In this document: positions 51,285 to 59,307 of the stretch, piece after piece
Layout of the letters: every line of letters begins with the position of its first letter
Position numbering within the stretch: position 1 is the first letter of the stretch
Assembly: GCA_963830385.1 (NCBI GenBank)
Contig: CAWHMD010000008.1
Span: 620,001 to 684,000, forward strand
DNA length: 64,000 nt
Direction: 5' to 3'
Origin: Bog-532 sp963830385
Lineage (GTDB): Bacteria > Actinomycetota > Actinomycetes > Streptosporangiales > Streptosporangiaceae
Notes under the pieces: model-generated
The model's database searches: none
What the model was told of the DNA's origin: nothing
What the model saw: only the letters and a program-made list of their open reading frames with translations
Made by a program: the position numbers and the translations under genes

Positions 51285-52265
51285 TTACGGCATCAACATG
51301 TCGGGGGTCAGGTTGGCTTCGGTGCCGGGGAGGCCTTGCTCGATGGCGCGGCGGTCGGCCATGGCCAGCAGGCGGCGGATGCGGCCGGCGATGGCGTCCT
51401 TGGTCAGCGGCGGGTCGGCCAGCTGGCCGAGCTCCTCCAGGCTGGCCTGGCGGTTGGCGATGCGCAGCTTGCCCGCCATGGTCAGGTGGTCGGGGGCCTC
51501 GTCGCCGAGGATCTCCAGCGCGCGCTCCACCCGCGCGCCCGCCGCGACCGCGGCCCGGGCGCTGCGGCGCAGGTTGGCGTCGTCGAAGTTGGCCAGCCGG
51601 TTCGCGGTGGCCCGCACTTCCCGCCGCATCCGGCGCTCTTCCCAGGCCAGCACGCTGTCGTGAGCGCCCAGCCGGGTCAGCATGGCGCTGATCGCGTCGC
51701 CGTCACGGATGACCACCCGGTCCACCCCGCGCACCTCGCGGGCCTTGGCGTGGATCTTCAGCCGCCGGGCCGCGCCGACCAGCGCCAGGGCCGCCTCGCT
51801 GCCGGGGCAGGTGACCTCCAGCGCCATCGACCGGCCCGGCTCGGTCAGCGAGCCGTGGGCCAGGAACGCGCCCCGCCAGGCGGCCTCGCAGTCGCAGGTG
51901 GTGCCGGACACGACCTGCCGGGGCAGCCCGCGCACCGGGCGGCCGTGGTTGTCCAGCAGGCCGGTCTGGCGGGCCAGGCTGTCGCCGCCCTTGAGCACCC
52001 GCACCACGTAGCGGTTGCCCTTCCGCAGGCCGCTCGGGGCCAGTACCAGCAGATCGGACGCGTGCCCGTAGACCTCGCCGATGCCGGCCCGGAGGCGCCG
52101 CGCGGCCGCTCCGGTGTCGAGCTCCGCCTCGATCACGATGTGGCCGGCCGCCAGGTGCAGGCCGCCCGCGAACCGCAGCATGGCCGAGACCTCAGCCTTC
52201 CGGCAGCACGGCTTGACCACGGTCACCCGGCTGAGCTCGTCCTTAACTACACCGGTCATCGCCAT
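51285..52265 (-). CDS. whiA: Sporulation/division regulator WhiA
   Basis: A 326-aa WhiA, a DNA-binding protein with an N-terminal LAGLIDADG-like fold and C-terminal helix-turn-helix. In Streptomyces it acts with WhiB to switch on sporulation septation. Family blocks are TGVVKDELSRV, CCRKAEVSAMLRFAGGLH, VIEAELDTGAAARRL, and the DNA-binding end LEELGQLADPPLTKDAIAGR. ATG 52265 (MAMTGVV) has GGAG 8 nt upstream; it overlaps the yvcK 3' end by 23 bp. Part of the uvrC-rapZ-yvcK-whiA operon. Confidence 0.96.
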   Translation of the reverse strand: MAMTGVVKDELSRVTVVKPCCRKAEVSAMLRFAGGLHLAAGHIVIEAELDTGAAARRLRAGIGEVYGHASDLLVLAPSGLRKGNRYVVRVLKGGDSLARQTGLLDNHGRPVRGLPRQVVSGTTCDCEAAWRGAFLAHGSLTEPGRSMALEVTCPGSEAALALVGAARRLKIHAKAREVRGVDRVVIRDGDAISAMLTRLGAHDSVLAWEERRMRREVRATANRLANFDDANLRRSARAAVAAGARVERALEILGDEAPDHLTMAGKLRIANRQASLEELGQLADPPLTKDAIAGRIRRLLAMADRRAIEQGLPGTEANLTPDMLMP

Positions 52266-53265
52266 CGGCGCCACTCCCCTCCCCGAAAATCTCCGCGTAC
52301 GCCCTAGCCAGGAGCAACGGATCGTGCCTCGATGTTCCATCGGCCAGGGCCACGTCGGCCAGCACCAGCCGGGCGCCCAGCAGACCGGCCGCCTTTTCCA
52401 GATCGGCCACGGCGTCATCACCGTCACCGCCGTGACTCGCGGCCGCCGCACGGTCCGCGAGGACCACGTCGAACGCCAGGCCCGGCGAGTGCCCCGCCAG
52501 CACCTCCAGGTGCTTGTGCGGCGAGAAACCGCCTGTCTCCCCCGGCTGCGGTGCCAGGTTGAGCGCCACCAGGCGGCGCGCCCGGGTACCCCGCAGGGCC
52601 GCGGCCAGCTCGGGCACCAGCAGATGCGGTAGCACGCTAGTGAACCACGAGCCGGGGCCGAACACCACCCAGTCCGCCTCGAGCACCGCGGTCACGGCGG
52701 CCGGAACGGCCGGCGGGTCGTCCGGCATGAGCGATATCGACCGGACTCTCCCCGGGGTGGCGGCGCAGGCGTGCTGCCCGCGGACGCGGGAGATCTCCTC
52801 CGGCCGGTCCGGGTCGGCCCCCTCCACCTCGGCCACGATGTCGATCGGCACCGAGGACATCGGCAGCACCCGGCCCTGGGTGCCCAGCAGCCGGCCCACC
52901 CACTCCAGGCCCTCCACCGGGTCACCCAGCAGATCCCACAGCGCCACGATGAGCAGGTTGCCGACGGCGTGCCCGGACAGGCCGCCGTCACCGCCGAAGC
53001 GGTGCTGCACGACCCTGCTCCAGGTGGTGCCCCAGTCGTCGTCGCCGCAGAGCGCGGCCAGCGCCATCCGCAGGTCGCCGGGCGGCAGCACCCCGTACTG
53101 GCGGCGCAGCGACCCGCTCGAGCCGCCGTCGTCGGCCACGGTCACGATCGCGGTCAGGTCTCCGCACACCCGGCGCAGGGCCGACAGTGAGACGGCCAGC
53201 CCGTGCCCTCCGCCCAGCGCCACCACCCGGAGCGGGGCGGCGGCCGGTTTCTCGCCCGGTGTCAT
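52243..53265 (-). CDS. yvcK: YvcK/CofD-like gluconeogenesis factor
   Basis: A 340-aa protein of the CofD/YvcK family. The nucleotide-sugar fold shows VVALGGGHGLAVSLSALR, VTVADDGGSSGSLRR and GNLLIVAL; later VVFGPGSWFTSVLPHLLV. In other bacteria YvcK binds UDP-sugars and links cell-wall precursors to gluconeogenic growth. The start overlaps the rapZ stop (ATGA) and the end overlaps whiA. Confidence 0.93.
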   Translation of the reverse strand: MTPGEKPAAAPLRVVALGGGHGLAVSLSALRRVCGDLTAIVTVADDGGSSGSLRRQYGVLPPGDLRMALAALCGDDDWGTTWSRVVQHRFGGDGGLSGHAVGNLLIVALWDLLGDPVEGLEWVGRLLGTQGRVLPMSSVPIDIVAEVEGADPDRPEEISRVRGQHACAATPGRVRSISLMPDDPPAVPAAVTAVLEADWVVFGPGSWFTSVLPHLLVPELAAALRGTRARRLVALNLAPQPGETGGFSPHKHLEVLAGHSPGLAFDVVLADRAAAASHGGDGDDAVADLEKAAGLLGARLVLADVALADGTSRHDPLLLARAYAEIFGEGSGADGDDRCS

Positions 53266-54179
53266 TCGCGGCCGAGGTCGCGGTGGGTGACCCGGACGTC
53301 CGACCCGGCCGCGGTCAGCTTCCCGGCCAGGAACTCGGTGATGGCCACGCTGCGGTGCTTGCCGCCGGTGCAGCCCACGGCCAGCGTGACGAAGTGCTTG
53401 CCTTCCCGCTCGTCGCCGGTCAGCACCACCTCCAGGGCCTGCAGGTACGCCTGCAGGAACTCCTGCGCGCCCGGGCGGCTCAGCACGTAGTCGCGGACCG
53501 GGGCGTCCTGCCCGGTCATCGGGGCCAACTCCGGGATCCAGTGCGGGTTGGGCAGGAACCGGCAGTCCACCACGATGTCCGCGTCGACCGGCAGGCCGTA
53601 CTTGTAGCCGAACGAGACGATGCTGACCTGCGGGCCCTTGACCGAACGGGCGGTCTCGGCCCCGAAGTAGTCCCGCATCCGGCCCCGCAGCTCGTGCACG
53701 TTGAGCGCCGAGGTGTCGAGCACCAGATCGGCCCCGCCGCGGACGTCGCGCAGCAGGCCGCGCTCGGCGCTGATGCCGTCCACCACCCGGCCGTCGCCCT
53801 GCAGCGGGTGCGGCCGCCGTACGCTGTCGAACCGGCGGACCAGGGTCTCGTCGGAGGCTTCCAGGAACACGATGCGGGGGGCGGCCTTACGGGCGCTGAG
53901 CCCGTCGATGGCCGACGACAGGTCGGTGGTGAACGCCCGGCTGCGCACGTCCACCACGGCCGCGATCTTCGGCACCGCGCCCTGGGAGCGCTCGGCCAGA
54001 TCGACCATGGTGGGCAGCAGCCCGGGCGGCAGGTTGTCCACCACGAACCAGCCCAGGTCCTCCAGCGACTTGGCCGCGGTGCTGCGGCCGGCACCGGACA
54101 TGCCGGTGATGACCACGATCTCCGGGGCGGTCTGCTCCTCGGCCGGGCCGTGTTCGCGCAGCTGGGTCGCCGGGGTCAC
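53262..54179 (-). CDS. rapZ: RNase adapter RapZ / nucleotide-binding protein
   Basis: A 305-aa RapZ-type P-loop protein. The Walker A is GMSGAGRST (Arg in place of the usual Lys, which I believe is common in actinobacterial homologues); the C-terminal signature is VGCTGGKHRSVAITE. In E. coli RapZ controls glucosamine-6-phosphate synthase through small RNAs; actinobacteria lack those RNAs, so the role differs. GTG 54179 overlaps the uvrC stop (GTGA). Confidence 0.93.
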   Translation of the reverse strand: MTPATQLREHGPAEEQTAPEIVVITGMSGAGRSTAAKSLEDLGWFVVDNLPPGLLPTMVDLAERSQGAVPKIAAVVDVRSRAFTTDLSSAIDGLSARKAAPRIVFLEASDETLVRRFDSVRRPHPLQGDGRVVDGISAERGLLRDVRGGADLVLDTSALNVHELRGRMRDYFGAETARSVKGPQVSIVSFGYKYGLPVDADIVVDCRFLPNPHWIPELAPMTGQDAPVRDYVLSRPGAQEFLQAYLQALEVVLTGDEREGKHFVTLAVGCTGGKHRSVAITEFLAGKLTAAGSDVRVTHRDLGRE

Positions 54180-56182
54180 CGGGCCTCCTCTTTGTGTAGC
54201 GCAGCCACGATTGTCTCCGCCAGCCGGGGCCCGATGCCGGGCACCTCGGCGATCTGTTCGGGGGTGGCCGCGGTCAGCTTGCGGACCGAGCCGAACTGCT
54301 TGAGCAGCGCGGCCCGCCGGGCCAGCCCGAGGCCGGCGATGTCCTCCAGCGCGCTGGCGGTGAAGCCCTGGGACCGCTTCTGCCGGTGGTAGGTGATGGC
54401 GAACCGGTGCGCCTCGTCCCGGACCCGCTGCAGCAGGTACAGGCCCTCGCTGCTGCGCGGCATGATCACCGGGAACTCCTCGCCCGGCAGCCACACTTCC
54501 TCCAGCCGCTTGGCCAGCCCGCACACGGCCACGTCGTCGATGCCGAGGTCGTTCAGGGCCCGCCAGGCCGCGTCGGCCTGGGCGGGACCGCCGTCCACCA
54601 CCAGCAGGTTGGGCGGGTAGGCGAACTTGCGCTGGCGCATCGCCGCGTCCTTTTCGGCCTCGGTCAGCTCGGCTCGCTCCCCCTCGCCCGGTCCTTCCCC
54701 CGGCTCGGACGCGTCGGGGTCGCCGAGCACGTCCAGCTCGCCGGTCTCCTCGCGCTCTTCGAGGTAGCGGCGGAACCGGCGGGTGATGACCTCATAGATC
54801 GAGGAGATGTCGTCGGTGCCGTCGTGGCCCTTGATGCTGAACCGGCGGTACTCGCCCTTGCGCGGCAGGCCGTCCTCGAACACCACCATCGAGGCGACGA
54901 CGTTGGTGCCCATCAGGTTGGAGACGTCGTAGCACTCGATCCGCAGCGGCGCGTCGTCGAGGCCGAGCGCCTCCTGGATCTCGTTCATGGCCTGGCTGCG
55001 GGTGGTCAGGTCGCTGGCCCGCCGGGTCTTGTGCAGCGCCAGCGACTGGCCGGCGTTGCGGGCCACGGTCTCCAGCAGCGCCCGCTTGTCGCCGCGGCGC
55101 GGCACGCGCAGGCTGACCGGGCCGCCGCGCCGCTCGGCCAGCCAGCGGGTGACGGTGTCGGCATCGGGCGGCAGTTCGGGCACCAGCACCTCGCGCGGCA
55201 CCCCGCTGCCGGACGCGTCCGGGCCGGAGTCGGTGACGTTCACCGCCGCGTCCCCGTAGACCTGGCCGAGGAAGTTCTCCACCAGCTCGCCGGTGGTGAC
55301 GTCCTCGACCTTCTCCAGCACCCAGCCGCGCTGGCCCCGGACCCGGCCGTCCCGGACGTAGAAGATCTGCACGGCCGCCTCGAGCGGATCCTCGGCCAGC
55401 GCGATAACGTCGCAGTCGGTGCCGTCGCCCAGCACCACGGCCTGCTTTTCCAGCGCGCGTTCGAGCGCCCGGATGTCGTCGCGCAGCCGGGCCGCCCGCT
55501 CGAACTCCTCGGCCGCCGCCGCCTGGCGCATGTCGGTCTCGATGCGGCGGATGAACCGGGCCGTCTGCCCGGCCATGAAGTCGCAGAAGTCCTCGGCCAG
55601 CTCGCGGTGCTCCTCGGCACTGACCCGGCCCACGCAGGGGGCCGAGCACTTGCCGATGTAGCCGAGCAGGCAAGGGCGCCCGATCTGCCCGGACCGCTTG
55701 AACACCCCGGCCGAGCAGGTCCGGACCGGGAACACCCGCAGCAGCGTGTCGACGGTGTCGCGGATGGCCCAGGCGTGCGAGTACGGCCCGAAGTAGCGGG
55801 TGCCCTTGCGCTTGGCCCCGCGCATCACCATCACCCGCGGGTACTCCTCGCTCATCGTGACCGCGAGGAACGGGTAGCTCTTGTCGTCCCGGTACTTGAC
55901 GTTGTACCGGGGGTCGAACTCCTTGATCCACGAGTACTCGAGCTGGAGCGCCTCGACCTCGGTGCCGACCACCGTCCAGTCCACCGAGGACGCCGACGTC
56001 ACCATCGCCTGCGTCCGCGGATGGAGGTTCGCGAAGTCAGCGAAGTAGGAGTTCAGCCGCTGCCGCAGGGACTTGGCCTTCCCCACGTAGATGACGCGGC
56101 CGCGCCCGTCGCGGAACCTGTACACGCCGGGTGACTCGGGGATGGAGCCCGGGGGCGGCCGGTACGATGCCGGATCTGCCAC
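54176..56182 (-). CDS. uvrC: Excinuclease ABC subunit C
   Basis: A 668-aa nucleotide-excision-repair nuclease. N-terminal GIY-YIG domain (GVYRFRDGRGRVIYVGKAKS), UVR motif (about 200-240), C-terminal nuclease domain (IECYDVSNLMGTNVV, VVDGGPAQADAA) and tandem helix-hairpin-helix at the end (EQIAEVPGIGPRLAETIV). It nicks DNA on both sides of a lesion with UvrB. GTG 56182 lies 6 nt after TAGAGT (56189-56194, bottom strand), so the operon mRNA appears leaderless. First gene of uvrC-rapZ-yvcK-whiA. Confidence 0.97.
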   Translation of the reverse strand: MADPASYRPPPGSIPESPGVYRFRDGRGRVIYVGKAKSLRQRLNSYFADFANLHPRTQAMVTSASSVDWTVVGTEVEALQLEYSWIKEFDPRYNVKYRDDKSYPFLAVTMSEEYPRVMVMRGAKRKGTRYFGPYSHAWAIRDTVDTLLRVFPVRTCSAGVFKRSGQIGRPCLLGYIGKCSAPCVGRVSAEEHRELAEDFCDFMAGQTARFIRRIETDMRQAAAAEEFERAARLRDDIRALERALEKQAVVLGDGTDCDVIALAEDPLEAAVQIFYVRDGRVRGQRGWVLEKVEDVTTGELVENFLGQVYGDAAVNVTDSGPDASGSGVPREVLVPELPPDADTVTRWLAERRGGPVSLRVPRRGDKRALLETVARNAGQSLALHKTRRASDLTTRSQAMNEIQEALGLDDAPLRIECYDVSNLMGTNVVASMVVFEDGLPRKGEYRRFSIKGHDGTDDISSIYEVITRRFRRYLEEREETGELDVLGDPDASEPGEGPGEGERAELTEAEKDAAMRQRKFAYPPNLLVVDGGPAQADAAWRALNDLGIDDVAVCGLAKRLEEVWLPGEEFPVIMPRSSEGLYLLQRVRDEAHRFAITYHRQKRSQGFTASALEDIAGLGLARRAALLKQFGSVRKLTAATPEQIAEVPGIGPRLAETIVAALHKEEAR

Positions 56183-56188
56183 GCAGTT

Positions 56189-56194
56189 ACTCTA
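56189..56194 (-). promoter_or_regulatory. -10 box of the uvrC operon (leaderless start)
   Basis: TAGAGT on the bottom strand, 6 nt before the GTG at 56182; fits TANNNT and a transcription start at the first base of the start codon. Confidence 0.6.
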
Positions 56195-56235
56195 CGGCCG
56201 CCCAGTGACGTTGGATGCCGCGACGGGCCACGTCC

Positions 56236-56955
56236 TCAGCCGCGGGCGAGGGTGAGGCCGCCGGAGACGTCCAGGACGGTGCCGGTGACGAAGCCGTTCC
56301 GGGCCAGATAGAGCACGGCGGCGGCGACGTCTTCGGGGCGGCCAATCCGGCCGACCGGGGTACTGGCCGTGTAGTTCGCGAAGAACGCGGCGCGCTGCTC
56401 GGCCGGGAACCCGGCCCACCAGTCGGTGTCGATGACGCCCGGCGAGACCGCGTTGACCCGGACCGGGGCCAGTTCGGCGGCCAGCGGCGGGACCATGGCC
56501 TCGATCGCGCCGTTGGCGGCGGCCAGGCCCGCGGTGCCGGGGCCGGCCGAACGGGCCGACGCCGCGCTGATGAACGTGACTGTGCCGTGCTCGCTCAGGT
56601 GCGGCGCGGCCGCCTGGACGACCCGCACGTGCGCGAAGAACTTCCCGTCGAACGCCGTGCGCAGCTCACCCTCGTTCAGGGTCACCAGCGGGCCGATCGC
56701 CACCGCACCGGGGCTGAGCGCCAGCACCAGATGATCGACCGTCTCGCCCTCGCCGAAGAACCCGGCCACCGCGTCCGGGTCGGTCGCGTCCAGCGGCCGG
56801 GTCTCCACCGGGAAGCCGATCCGGGCGGCCGCCGCGTCCAGCCGCTCCTTGGACCGGCCGGTGATCACCACCTCGTCCCCGGCGGCCGCGAACACGCGCG
56901 CCGTCGCCTCGCCGATGCCGTAGCTGCCGCCCATGACGTACACGTGCTGTCCCAC
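56236..56955 (-). CDS. Short-chain dehydrogenase/reductase-like protein lacking the YxxxK pair
   Basis: A 239-aa SDR fold: NAD(P)-binding GGSYGIGEATARVFA, strand end DHLVLALSPGA, Ser in VTFISAASARS, and the C-terminal VTGTVLDVSGGLTLA. Where classical SDRs have YxxxK the sequence reads AGLAAANGA, so both catalytic Tyr and Lys are missing, while the later SPGVIDTDWW is kept. Divergent from a TetR gene with shared dyads, so it is probably that regulator's target. May be a non-catalytic or altered-substrate SDR. Confidence 0.85.
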   Translation of the reverse strand: MGQHVYVMGGSYGIGEATARVFAAAGDEVVITGRSKERLDAAAARIGFPVETRPLDATDPDAVAGFFGEGETVDHLVLALSPGAVAIGPLVTLNEGELRTAFDGKFFAHVRVVQAAAPHLSEHGTVTFISAASARSAGPGTAGLAAANGAIEAMVPPLAAELAPVRVNAVSPGVIDTDWWAGFPAEQRAAFFANYTASTPVGRIGRPEDVAAAVLYLARNGFVTGTVLDVSGGLTLARG

Positions 56956-56970
56956 TTGCGCCTCCGTTAT

Positions 56971-57016
56971 CGAGAATCACCGTCTCGACAACATTTTACC
57001 GAGACTGAAAGTCTCG
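56971..57016. promoter_or_regulatory. Two TetR-type operator dyads between SDR and TetR genes
   Basis: CGAGA-7 nt-TCTCG (56971-56987) and CGAGAC-TGAAA-GTCTCG (57000-57016) share half-sites and have centres 29 bp apart. The second covers the -35 position of the TetR promoter (-10 TATGCT, 57026-57031). Arrangement fits one TetR protein repressing both divergent genes. Confidence 0.75.
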
Positions 57017-57025
57017 TCAAACTGT

Positions 57026-57031
57026 TATGCT
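57026..57031 (+). promoter_or_regulatory. -10 box of the TetR gene (leaderless start)
   Basis: TATGCT lies 6 nt before the ATG at 57038, consistent with transcription starting at the start codon. The -35 position falls inside the second CGAGAC/GTCTCG dyad. Confidence 0.6.
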
Positions 57032-57037
57032 GTCGCC

Positions 57038-57634
57038 ATGACCGAGGAGGTGAAGGCCGCCAGCCGCCCGCACACCGGACGGCGGCGGAACGAGGCAGCC
57101 CGCGCGGCGATCCTGACCGCGACGGTGGATCTGCTGCGGAACGGGGGCCTGGACAGCATCACCATCGACGCGATCGCCCAGGCGGCCGGGGTGGGGCGGC
57201 AGACGATCTACCGGTGGTGGCCGTCCAAGGGCGCGATGCTGGCCGAGGCGATGGGCCTGCTGGCGGCGGCGGTGGTGCCGCCGCGCGACTCCGGGTCGTT
57301 CGCGGCCGACCTGACGGGCTTCTGGGTGGACAGCTTCCGCAGCCTGGCCGACCCCGGGCTGGCCCGCGGGCTGCGGGACGTGGCGGCCGAGGCCCAGCAC
57401 GACGAGCACGTGGCCGAGGCGCTGGCCGGGTTCACCGCCCAGCGGCGGGCGGCGCTGCGGGCCGTCCTTCAGCGCGGGGTGGATCAGGGCCAGCTCTCCC
57501 CCGCCGCCGACCTGGACCTGCTGGTCGACCTGGGTTACGGCTTCCTCTGGTACCGCCTGCTGGTCGGCCACCGCCCCCTCAACGAGCAAGCCGGCCGCGA
57601 CCTGGCCCGGTACCTGATCGCCGCAGGCAGATAG
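57038..57634 (+). CDS. TetR/AcrR-family transcriptional regulator
   Basis: A 198-aa regulator. The N-terminal helix-turn-helix is AILTATVDLLRNGGLDSITI, then IAQAAGVGRQTIYRWWPSKG; the C-terminal ligand domain includes LTGFWVDSFRSLADPGLARG, typical of the TetR_C_16-like subgroup. ATG 57038 follows TATGCT by 6 nt; an open frame upstream crosses the operators and is not coding. Divergent from the SDR gene with two dyads between, so autoregulation is likely. Ligand unknown. Confidence 0.9.
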   Translation: MTEEVKAASRPHTGRRRNEAARAAILTATVDLLRNGGLDSITIDAIAQAAGVGRQTIYRWWPSKGAMLAEAMGLLAAAVVPPRDSGSFAADLTGFWVDSFRSLADPGLARGLRDVAAEAQHDEHVAEALAGFTAQRRAALRAVLQRGVDQGQLSPAADLDLLVDLGYGFLWYRLLVGHRPLNEQAGRDLARYLIAAGR

Positions 57635-57693
57635 GCGGGCAGCGGCGAGGCGACCTAACCGGCCCAGCGAGTCCCGGGCCGAAGGCCTGGGCG

Positions 57694-57715
57694 AGCGGCC
57701 GGTCCTACGGCCGCT
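57694..57715. terminator. Hairpin terminator between convergent TetR and VOC genes
   Basis: AGCGGCCG (57694-57701) pairs perfectly with CGGCCGCT (57708-57715), loop GTCCTA. A longer alternative pairs GGCCCAGCG (57661-57669) with CGCTGGGCC (57712-57720). Confidence 0.7.
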
Positions 57716-57830
57716 GGGCCGGCGCTGGCTCGCTCGCGATCACGAACGTTTCGGCAGCCGCCGGGCTGCCGGCGCGGTCACGGTCATGGGGCACCCGGCC
57801 GTCCCGCGGGGGGATCTTGCAGCGGTGCGA

Positions 57831-58211
57831 CTATGCCGTTTCGGAGATGGAGAAGGCGTTGCCGTCGGGGTCGCGGAAGGCGAACATGGCAGGCACGCCG
57901 GGCCAGCGCAGGATCTCGTCGACGTCGACGCCGGCGGCTAGGAGCGCGGCGTGAGCAGTGTCGGCGTCCTCGGTGGTGAATCGAATGCCGATGGCTCCGC
58001 GCGTGACCTCCGTGGCCGCGGGTTCGAGGGTGACGATGGCATTGTCGCCGCCGGGCGCGAGTTCGATCCACCGGCCGCCGTTGGGGGTCGGGTTGTCGCG
58101 CAGGATGGTGAAGCCGAGCGTGCCACTGTAGAAGCGCAAGGCAGCGTCCTGGTCGTCGACCGGGATACTGACCGTGCGGATACCGGTGATGTGGGTCGGG
58201 GTGGCGGTCAT
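57831..58211 (-). CDS. VOC-family (glyoxalase/bleomycin resistance) protein
   Basis: A 126-aa single VOC domain: ITGIRTVSIPVDDQDAALRF, then FYSGTLGFTILRD, and the C-terminal AFRDPDGNAFSISE. Metal-ligand positions look retained (late Glu). ATG 58211 has GAAGGAG 8 nt upstream. It lies 46 bp downstream of the ArsR-SRPBCC gene on the same strand and is probably in its operon, a frequent neighbourhood for these proteins. Confidence 0.87.
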   Translation of the reverse strand: MTATPTHITGIRTVSIPVDDQDAALRFYSGTLGFTILRDNPTPNGGRWIELAPGGDNAIVTLEPAATEVTRGAIGIRFTTEDADTAHAALLAAGVDVDEILRWPGVPAMFAFRDPDGNAFSISETA

Positions 58212-58257
58212 CGGGTGCTCCTTCGCGGTGTGAGTGATAGCCGTTCGTCGAGTGGGG

Positions 58258-59019
58258 TCACGTCGTGTCTCCGTACGTGAGATAGCCAGGGGTGGTGAGT
58301 TCCTGGCCGGTCTCGAGCCAGGTCTTCAGGCCAGAAAGGATCATCGGCCACCCGCCATACAGGTGCGGGTCTGCGTTATCGCGTAGCTGGTCGTGCGTGA
58401 CGGTGAGCCGGCAGGAGTCGCCGACGGGCTCGATTTCCCACGTCACCCGGCTGGTGCCTTCGGCGGCGATGTCGTCGTCCCACACGGCCCGGTAGGACTG
58501 GACCAGCCGGCGCGGCGGGTCGATCTGGAGATTCTCGCCCTCGATCAGCGGCCTCGGTGCGCCCGGGTGGGTCAGCTGGTAGGAAGACCCTGCTGTCCAG
58601 CCGGATTCGACGCGGGCGCCGAACTGGTAGCGCGCCCGGACGTCCGGGTCGGTGATCGCCCGCCAGAGCTGTTCCGGCGTGGTGCGGATGTAGATCTCGA
58701 ACACCTTCTCCACGGTGGCCTCCAGATCGCGTTTGAGGTCGGCGAGGCCAGCGGCCCAGCCCTCGGTGTACTTGCTCACCCACCGGTCGTGTATAAGCCG
58801 GATCGGGACTGGGTTGAGGTAGTGCAGTTTTTCTCGACCACGGCGACGGCTGACGACCAGGCCGGCCTCCTCCAGCAGGCGCAGATGCTTGGCCACTGCC
58901 ACCCGGGTCATGTCGAATCGGCTCGCCAGCGCGCTGAGCGTCTGACCGTCGTGGCGGAACAGCTCGTCGAGCAGCTCCCGCCGCGTCGGGTCGGACAACG
59001 CCTTGAACACCGGTTCCAC
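58258..59019 (-). CDS. ArsR-family regulator fused to an SRPBCC (AHSA1-like) domain
   Basis: A 253-aa fusion. N-terminal ArsR winged helix: FKALSDPTRRELLDELF, TLSALASRFDMTRVAVAKHL, wing SRRRGREKLHYLN. C-terminal SRPBCC/AHSA1 domain from about residue 105: VFEIYIRTTPEQLWRAITDP, then GWPMILSGLKTWLETG. The second domain probably binds a hydrophobic ligand. No ArsR metal-binding cysteine motif is seen. GTG 59019 is chosen because TATTGT (59026-59031, bottom strand) lies 6 nt upstream; ATG 59040 is inside the operator. Likely regulates itself and the VOC gene. Confidence 0.88.
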   Translation of the reverse strand: MEPVFKALSDPTRRELLDELFRHDGQTLSALASRFDMTRVAVAKHLRLLEEAGLVVSRRRGREKLHYLNPVPIRLIHDRWVSKYTEGWAAGLADLKRDLEATVEKVFEIYIRTTPEQLWRAITDPDVRARYQFGARVESGWTAGSSYQLTHPGAPRPLIEGENLQIDPPRRLVQSYRAVWDDDIAAEGTSRVTWEIEPVGDSCRLTVTHDQLRDNADPHLYGGWPMILSGLKTWLETGQELTTPGYLTYGDTT

Positions 59020-59025
59020 GAGCCC

Positions 59026-59055
59026 ACAATAGGAAACCATTTGGTTTCATGTCAA
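59026..59055 (-). promoter_or_regulatory. Promoter with operator in the spacer, ArsR-SRPBCC gene
   Basis: Bottom strand: perfect -35 TTGACA (59050-59055), 18-nt spacer, -10 TATTGT (59026-59031), 6 nt, GTG. The spacer contains a 16-bp palindrome, GAAACCA-TT-TGGTTTC (59033-59048). Bound repressor would exclude RNA polymerase. Confidence 0.8.
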
Positions 59056-59307
59056 GCCGTGACAGTGCGATGGCAAGGTAACCGGAGCGCCTCTGCCTCG
59101 CTGCTCGCGACAAGCAGCACCCGACGCGGCTGAGATGTGGAGGCAGCCGATGACGATGGACACTCAGTTAGGGGTAACGGCCCTACAGAACAACCCAATC
59201 CACGCCACCATCACCCCCGCCACCCCCCAAGCCATCCGCGGCCTGCTCCTCGACCCACGCGCCGACCACAACCAGAAGGTGCCAGACCCCGCCCCTACTG
59301 GACAGGA
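59056..59307 (+). other. Intergenic remnant with a ribosome site but no full gene
   Basis: GGAGG (59139-59143) is 6 nt before an ATG at 59150, opening MTMDTQLGVTALQNNPIHA and about 45 plausible codons with unusual choices (TTA, CTA, CAA), after which the frame runs into antisense of the MBL gene. It looks like the 5' end of a gene that lost its body. I recognise no family. Confidence 0.35.

Noticed and set aside
58010..58040. GGTTCGA, resembling a tRNA T-loop
   Set aside because: It lies inside the VOC gene and no cloverleaf can be drawn around it.
59033..59048. GAAACCATTTGGTTTC as a transposon or IS end
   Set aside because: No transposase or paired copy is nearby, and its exact place between -35 and -10 is explained by an operator.
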